The notes beneath the pieces were generated by a model. The model had not been told where the DNA came from. It did not search any database and was given only the letters and a program-made list of their open reading frames with translations. From Bacteroidaceae bacterium (lineage in GTDB: Bacteria; Bacteroidota; Bacteroidia; Bacteroidales; Bacteroidaceae), in contig JAEEOD010000102.1 in assembly GCA_016284115.1 (NCBI GenBank), positions 1-27,100 on the forward strand: DNA of 27,100 nucleotides. The letters are read 5' to 3'. The position numbers and the translations under genes are program-made. Shown piece after piece: positions 24,042 through 27,100 of this stretch (position 1 is the stretch's first letter; every line of letters starts with the position of its first letter).

Positions 24042-25430
24042 ATGAGAAAGATAATCTTAAGCTTTGCTATGCTGGGTATTTCAGCAGTGACTTTCGCTGG
24101 TGGCGTGTTGACCAATACAAACCAATCAGTAGCATTTATTAGAATGATGACTCGTGGAGCTATGATAGATTCTGATGGCCCTTATTCCAATCCTGCAGGA
24201 TTAGGCTTCTTGCAAAAAGATGGATTGCATTTGTCATTTAACTGGCAGAATGCATATCAGGAACGTAATATAGATGCTACCTTCCCCTTATTTCCTGAAG
24301 CCAATAATCATCGTTTTTATAAAGGTACAGCTTCGGCTCCTATTATTCCATCACTCTTTCTGACTTATAAAAATGGTCCTTGGGCCATTTCTGCCTATGG
24401 TGGCGTGATAGGCGGTGGAGGCGAAGCTTCCTATAGCAAAGGACTCCCGATGTTTGACTCGATGGTAATGGCAGGCATTGCTGCCAATCCTGCAGTACAA
24501 TCAGTAATGAAGGCCACTGGAGCCCAGGGTGCATCAGACTTGTATGACATTAATACATCCATGAAAGGTCGCCAGTTTATTTACGCCTTTCAGGCTGGTG
24601 TGACTTATCGTGCTGCAGACTGGCTGTCAATTTATGCTGGCGCCCGTATGAACTATTTTGTAGGTGGCTATAAAGGCTATGTGACTGCCACAGCAAAACC
24701 TGAGTTGTTACAGAATCCTGTTATTCAGGCTGCAGCTGCTGCCAATCCGCAACTAACTGCTCTGGCTAATCAACCTCTGGTGGACCTTAGGCTGGATGTT
24801 GACCAAAAGGGGTGGGGTGTAGCACCTATTATCGGCGCTCATATCAAACTGAACAAATGGAATATAGGCATGAAGTATGAGTTGAAAGCTAATCTGAATA
24901 TCGAGAATGATACAAAAGAGAATTCTGATCCTAATGGCGCGTTGGCGGCCTATAGCGATGGTGTGAATACCCCTAATGATGTTCCTGCTCTGTTCAGTGG
25001 TGCTGTGATGTATGAAATATTGCCAACTTTGCGTGCAAGTGTGGAATATCACCACTTTTTCGACAAGGACGCCGAAATGGCCAACGACAAACAGAAGGCG
25101 CTGACTCGTGGGACCAATGAATATCAGGTAGGTGTAGAATGGGATGCACACAAGTATTTCTCCCTCAGTGCCGGCTATCAGCTTACAGACTATGGTCTAA
25201 GCGATGAGTTCCAGTATGATACATCTTTCTATTGTGACTCTTACTCAGTGGGTTTGGGTGGCGTGATTCACCTCTCTCAACGCATGAAAGTGAATGTTGG
25301 TTATTTTTGGACTCATTATCATAAATACACCAAGCAGAGCAGTAACTATAATGGTACTACCTTGCCAGGTACCAATGTGTATAGCCGTCACAACAAAGTA
25401 TTTGGCGCAAGCATAGACTACATTTTCTAG
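24042..25430 (+). CDS. OmpP1/FadL-family outer-membrane protein
   Basis: A 462-aa outer-membrane beta-barrel of the FadL/TodX family, channels for hydrophobic compounds such as long-chain fatty acids. The signal peptide MRKIILSFAMLGISAVTFA is followed by the N-terminal family pattern with a SNPAGLGF motif (around residues 50-57). The remaining sequence alternates hydrophobic and polar residues in strands such as YAFQAGVTYRAADWLSIYAG and WGVAPIIGAHIKLNKWNIGM. The C terminus VFGASIDYIF is a typical barrel-insertion signal with a final Phe. Length is normal for FadL. The substrate in this organism is unknown. It stands alone with its own promoter, and an A-rich GGTAAAAAG lies before the ATG. Confidence 0.87.
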   Translation: MRKIILSFAMLGISAVTFAGGVLTNTNQSVAFIRMMTRGAMIDSDGPYSNPAGLGFLQKDGLHLSFNWQNAYQERNIDATFPLFPEANNHRFYKGTASAPIIPSLFLTYKNGPWAISAYGGVIGGGGEASYSKGLPMFDSMVMAGIAANPAVQSVMKATGAQGASDLYDINTSMKGRQFIYAFQAGVTYRAADWLSIYAGARMNYFVGGYKGYVTATAKPELLQNPVIQAAAAANPQLTALANQPLVDLRLDVDQKGWGVAPIIGAHIKLNKWNIGMKYELKANLNIENDTKENSDPNGALAAYSDGVNTPNDVPALFSGAVMYEILPTLRASVEYHHFFDKDAEMANDKQKALTRGTNEYQVGVEWDAHKYFSLSAGYQLTDYGLSDEFQYDTSFYCDSYSVGLGGVIHLSQRMKVNVGYFWTHYHKYTKQSSNYNGTTLPGTNVYSRHNKVFGASIDYIF

Positions 25431-25444
25431 AGAAGCATATAAAG

Positions 25445-25468
25445 CTAATACTCTTGACTAATACTCTT
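25445..25468 (+). repeat. 11-bp tandem direct repeat upstream of the yhhQ promoter
   Basis: CTAATACTCTT occurs at 25445-25455 and again at 25458-25468. It lies 14 bp before the -33 element of the yhhQ-queC promoter, a position suited to a regulator site, though chance duplication is possible. Confidence 0.4.
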
Positions 25469-25481
25469 TTCGACGCAAAAG

Positions 25482-25513
25482 TTTGCATAATTCGTTGATT
25501 ATGCCTACTTTTG
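25482..25513 (+). promoter_or_regulatory. yhhQ-queC promoter inside a near-palindrome
   Basis: TTTG at 25482-25485, 20 bp, then TACTTTTG at 25506-25513, an exact consensus match. The promoter lies within an imperfect inverted repeat (25471-25491 against 25498-25518, 18 of 21 positions paired, 6-nt loop), which might also serve as a weak terminator for the FadL-type gene. Confidence 0.65.
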
Positions 25514-25550
25514 CGCCGAAATTTTAATATATGATGCTGCGAATAACAGC

Positions 25551-25585
25551 CGTGTATTCCAGAACACCACGTAAAAAACAGGAAA
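25551..25585 (+). promoter_or_regulatory. Candidate preQ1-I riboswitch in the yhhQ leader
   Basis: P1 is CGTG (25551-25554) with CACG (25568-25571). The loop holds TTCCAG followed by AACAC, similar to the UUCUAG...ACACC of the B. subtilis preQ1-I aptamer. After P1 comes an A-rich tract (GTAAAAAACA), then GGAA (25581-25584), which can pair with loop TTCC (25557-25560) to form the pseudoknot. GGAA also lies two bases before the ATG at 25587 and includes the likely ribosome-binding site, so ligand binding would block translation. The genes downstream are queuosine-related, as expected. P1 is one pair short of the usual five, and a competing GTGT/ACAC hairpin exists. Confidence 0.45.
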
Positions 25586-25586
25586 T

Positions 25587-26267
25587 ATGAAACAACAAGT
25601 ATCTGTAACATTCATGTTGCTCGGCATACTGTTCAATGTATGTCTCGTAGCTTCTAATCTTTTAGGCACCAAACTTATTAATGTTTTTGGCATCAGTGTC
25701 ACAGGAGGTCTGATGATTTTCCCAATATCCTACATCATCAACGACTGTGTTGCAGAAGTATGGGGGTATCGCAAGGCAAGACTACTCATCTGGAGTGGTT
25801 TTATCAGTAATTTCTTCATAGTAGCCGTAGGCTTGATTGCTGTGGCAGTGCCAGCCGCTCCTTTCTGGGAGGGTGAAGAGCATTTCAACTTTGTTTTTGG
25901 TATGGCACCCCGTATTGCTTGTGCCTCCATGCTGGCCTATCTGGTGGGCTCGTTCCTCAACGCCTGGGTGATGAGCCGCATGAAAATTGTGAGCAAAGGG
26001 GCTCATTTCTCTTGGCGAGCCATTTGGTCAACCATAGTAGGGGAGACAGGCGACTCGCTGATATTTTTCCCCATAGCATTTGGTTGGGTGATAGGATGGA
26101 AAGAACTTTTTATAATGATGGGTACTCAGATTGTGCTCAAGACCCTATATGAAATCATCGTGTTGCCTGTAACTATCCGCGTAGTGAAGGCCGTGAAGAA
26201 GATGGAAGACACGGATGTGTATGATGACAATGTGTCGTATAATGTTCTAAACGTAAAAGATATTTAA
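25587..26267 (+). CDS. yhhQ: Queuosine precursor transporter (YhhQ/QPTR family)
   Basis: A 226-aa inner-membrane protein of the vitamin-uptake-like transporter family (DUF165) that imports queuosine precursors such as preQ0 or preQ1. Six hydrophobic segments are visible. Family signatures are [31 protein letters not shown] near residues 50-65 and [15 protein letters not shown] near 150. The tail is charged and cytosolic. The stop is followed after only 2 nt by the queC ATG, so the two genes are tightly coupled. This pairs uptake with synthesis of the same compound. A consensus promoter and a preQ1-I-like leader precede it. Confidence 0.93.
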   Translation: MKQQVSVTFMLLGILFNVCLVASNLLGTKLINVFGISVTGGLMIFPISYIINDCVAEVWGYRKARLLIWSGFISNFFIVAVGLIAVAVPAAPFWEGEEHFNFVFGMAPRIACASMLAYLVGSFLNAWVMSRMKIVSKGAHFSWRAIWSTIVGETGDSLIFFPIAFGWVIGWKELFIMMGTQIVLKTLYEIIVLPVTIRVVKAVKKMEDTDVYDDNVSYNVLNVKDI

Positions 26268-26269
26268 CT

Positions 26270-26932
26270 ATGATTGAGGATAAAGCTTTGGTGGTGTTCA
26301 GTGGTGGACAAGACTCTACCACCTGCTTGTTTTGGGCAAAACGTGAGTTTAAGGAAGTGTATGCCGTGAGTTACCGCTACGGCCAGAAACATGAGATTGA
26401 AGTAGAACTGGCGCGTAAGATTGCTGAAAAAGCAGATGTCCCTTTTGAGGTAATGGATATTCCGTTAGTGGGGCAGCTAGGTCATAACTCTCTTACTGAT
26501 TCCACAATGGAGATGGACCAAGAGGTACCTGAGAAAGGTTTGCCAAATACCTTCGTGCCTGGCCGTAATATGTTTTTTATGAGCATCGCTGCCGTATATG
26601 CTCGTGAACGAGGTATCCGCCACTTGGTGACGGGTGTTTCTCAGACAGATTATAGCGGCTATCCTGATTGCCGTGATGCGTTTGTCAAGTCGTTGAATGT
26701 AACACTGAATTTGGCGATGGACTACCAGTTTGTGTTACACACACCATTGATGTGGATTGATAAGGCGCAGACTTGGGAATTGGCCGACCAGCTGGGGGTA
26801 CTCGATTTAGTACGAAACGAAACACTTACTTGTTATAATGGTATCCAAGGCGACGGGTGTGGTCATTGCCCTTCGTGCAAGCTGCGTAACGAGGGTTTAA
26901 GAAAATATTTGGCACAAAAAGCAACTCATTAA
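26270..26932 (+). CDS. queC: 7-cyano-7-deazaguanine synthase QueC
   Basis: Converts 7-carboxy-7-deazaguanine to preQ0 using ATP and ammonia, a step of queuosine synthesis. At 220 aa it has standard length. The PP-loop motif is SGGQDS (11-16) in [18 protein letters not shown]. Other family blocks are [24 protein letters not shown] and [16 protein letters not shown]. The zinc site is complete: C188, C197, C200 and C203 in [16 protein letters not shown]. It is translated 2 nt after yhhQ. No queD, queE or queF follows within the window; the next gene encodes an unrelated secreted protein. Confidence 0.97.
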   Translation: MIEDKALVVFSGGQDSTTCLFWAKREFKEVYAVSYRYGQKHEIEVELARKIAEKADVPFEVMDIPLVGQLGHNSLTDSTMEMDQEVPEKGLPNTFVPGRNMFFMSIAAVYARERGIRHLVTGVSQTDYSGYPDCRDAFVKSLNVTLNLAMDYQFVLHTPLMWIDKAQTWELADQLGVLDLVRNETLTCYNGIQGDGCGHCPSCKLRNEGLRKYLAQKATH

Positions 26933-26969
26933 AAATAGTCTTATTCTTTTATTTTCTCTTTTTTATTTG

Positions 26970-26977
26970 TACTTTTA
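26970..26977 (+). promoter_or_regulatory. Possible -7 element before the last gene
   Basis: TACTTTTA matches TAnnTTTG at all but the last base, 24 bp before the ATG at 27002. No convincing -33 is visible, so this is weak. No terminator is seen after queC. Confidence 0.3.
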
Positions 26978-27001
26978 CGACGAAAAGCATAATATACAAC
27001 A

Positions 27002-27100
27002 ATGAAAGAGAGGTTTCTAGGTTTAGTGTTGGTTTCTTTGGTTTGCTTTCCTTCTTTTGCAGACGATATTTCTGGTGTCATTATGAAGAACGGCAAGCCT
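27002..27100 (+). CDS. Secreted protein, 5' end only
   Basis: Thirty-three codons are visible before the window ends. The product begins MKERFLGLVLVSLVCFPSFA, a Sec signal peptide with probable cleavage after FA, followed by DDISGVIMKNGKP. The last part vaguely resembles the first strand of a carboxypeptidase-regulatory-like domain (xGxVxxxxGKP), but there is too little to assign a family. It follows queC by 69 bp. Confidence 0.6.
   Translation, partial: MKERFLGLVLVSLVCFPSFADDISGVIMKNGKP

Overview
The window comes from a Bacteroidota genome, most likely order Bacteroidales and possibly a Prevotella-like gut or rumen lineage. The evidence is a SusC/SusD pair, a one-protein hybrid two-component regulator, a DUF4468 protein, a FeoA-FeoB fusion, a Rho with a long N-terminal insertion, and repeated promoters of the Bacteroidetes type (TTG, about 20 bp, TAnnTTTG). 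No phage, insertion sequence or CRISPR array was seen.

Left part (1-6463): housekeeping genes. rho (its 3' end lies outside the window) and tilS run leftward. A fused feoAB runs rightward and overlaps a small Cys-rich membrane partner by ATGA. A tRNA-Cys(GCA) with its own promoter and a strong intrinsic terminator follows.

Middle part (6543-21885): a polysaccharide-utilisation-type locus. Seven leftward genes lie in the order DUF1080 hydrolase, Gfo/Idh/MocA oxidoreductase, SusC, SusD, type-B carboxylesterase, xylose-isomerase-like TIM barrel and CE1-type esterase, with a divergent HTCS regulator at the right end. No classical glycoside hydrolase or polysaccharide lyase is present. The oxidoreductase, DUF1080 and isomerase set suggests an oxidative (3-keto-glycoside) cleavage route on an ester-decorated glycoside. 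Three of the enzymes carry twin-arginine signals. The noncoding DNA is structured: helically phased TGARACAA elements lie before the HTCS promoter, with a same-oriented copy at matching spacing before the DUF1080 promoter. A 16-bp inverted repeat brackets 86 bp upstream of susC. Long hairpins fill the two largest gaps between the downstream genes.

Right part (21886-27100): a decayed esterase fragment, a small Lys-rich unknown protein and a DUF4468 protein (leftward), then a FadL-type outer-membrane protein, then a yhhQ-queC queuosine operon. The yhhQ leader resembles a preQ1-I riboswitch whose 3' strand includes the ribosome-binding site. The first 33 codons of a secreted protein end the window.

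All identifications are from reading the sequence; no database search was run.
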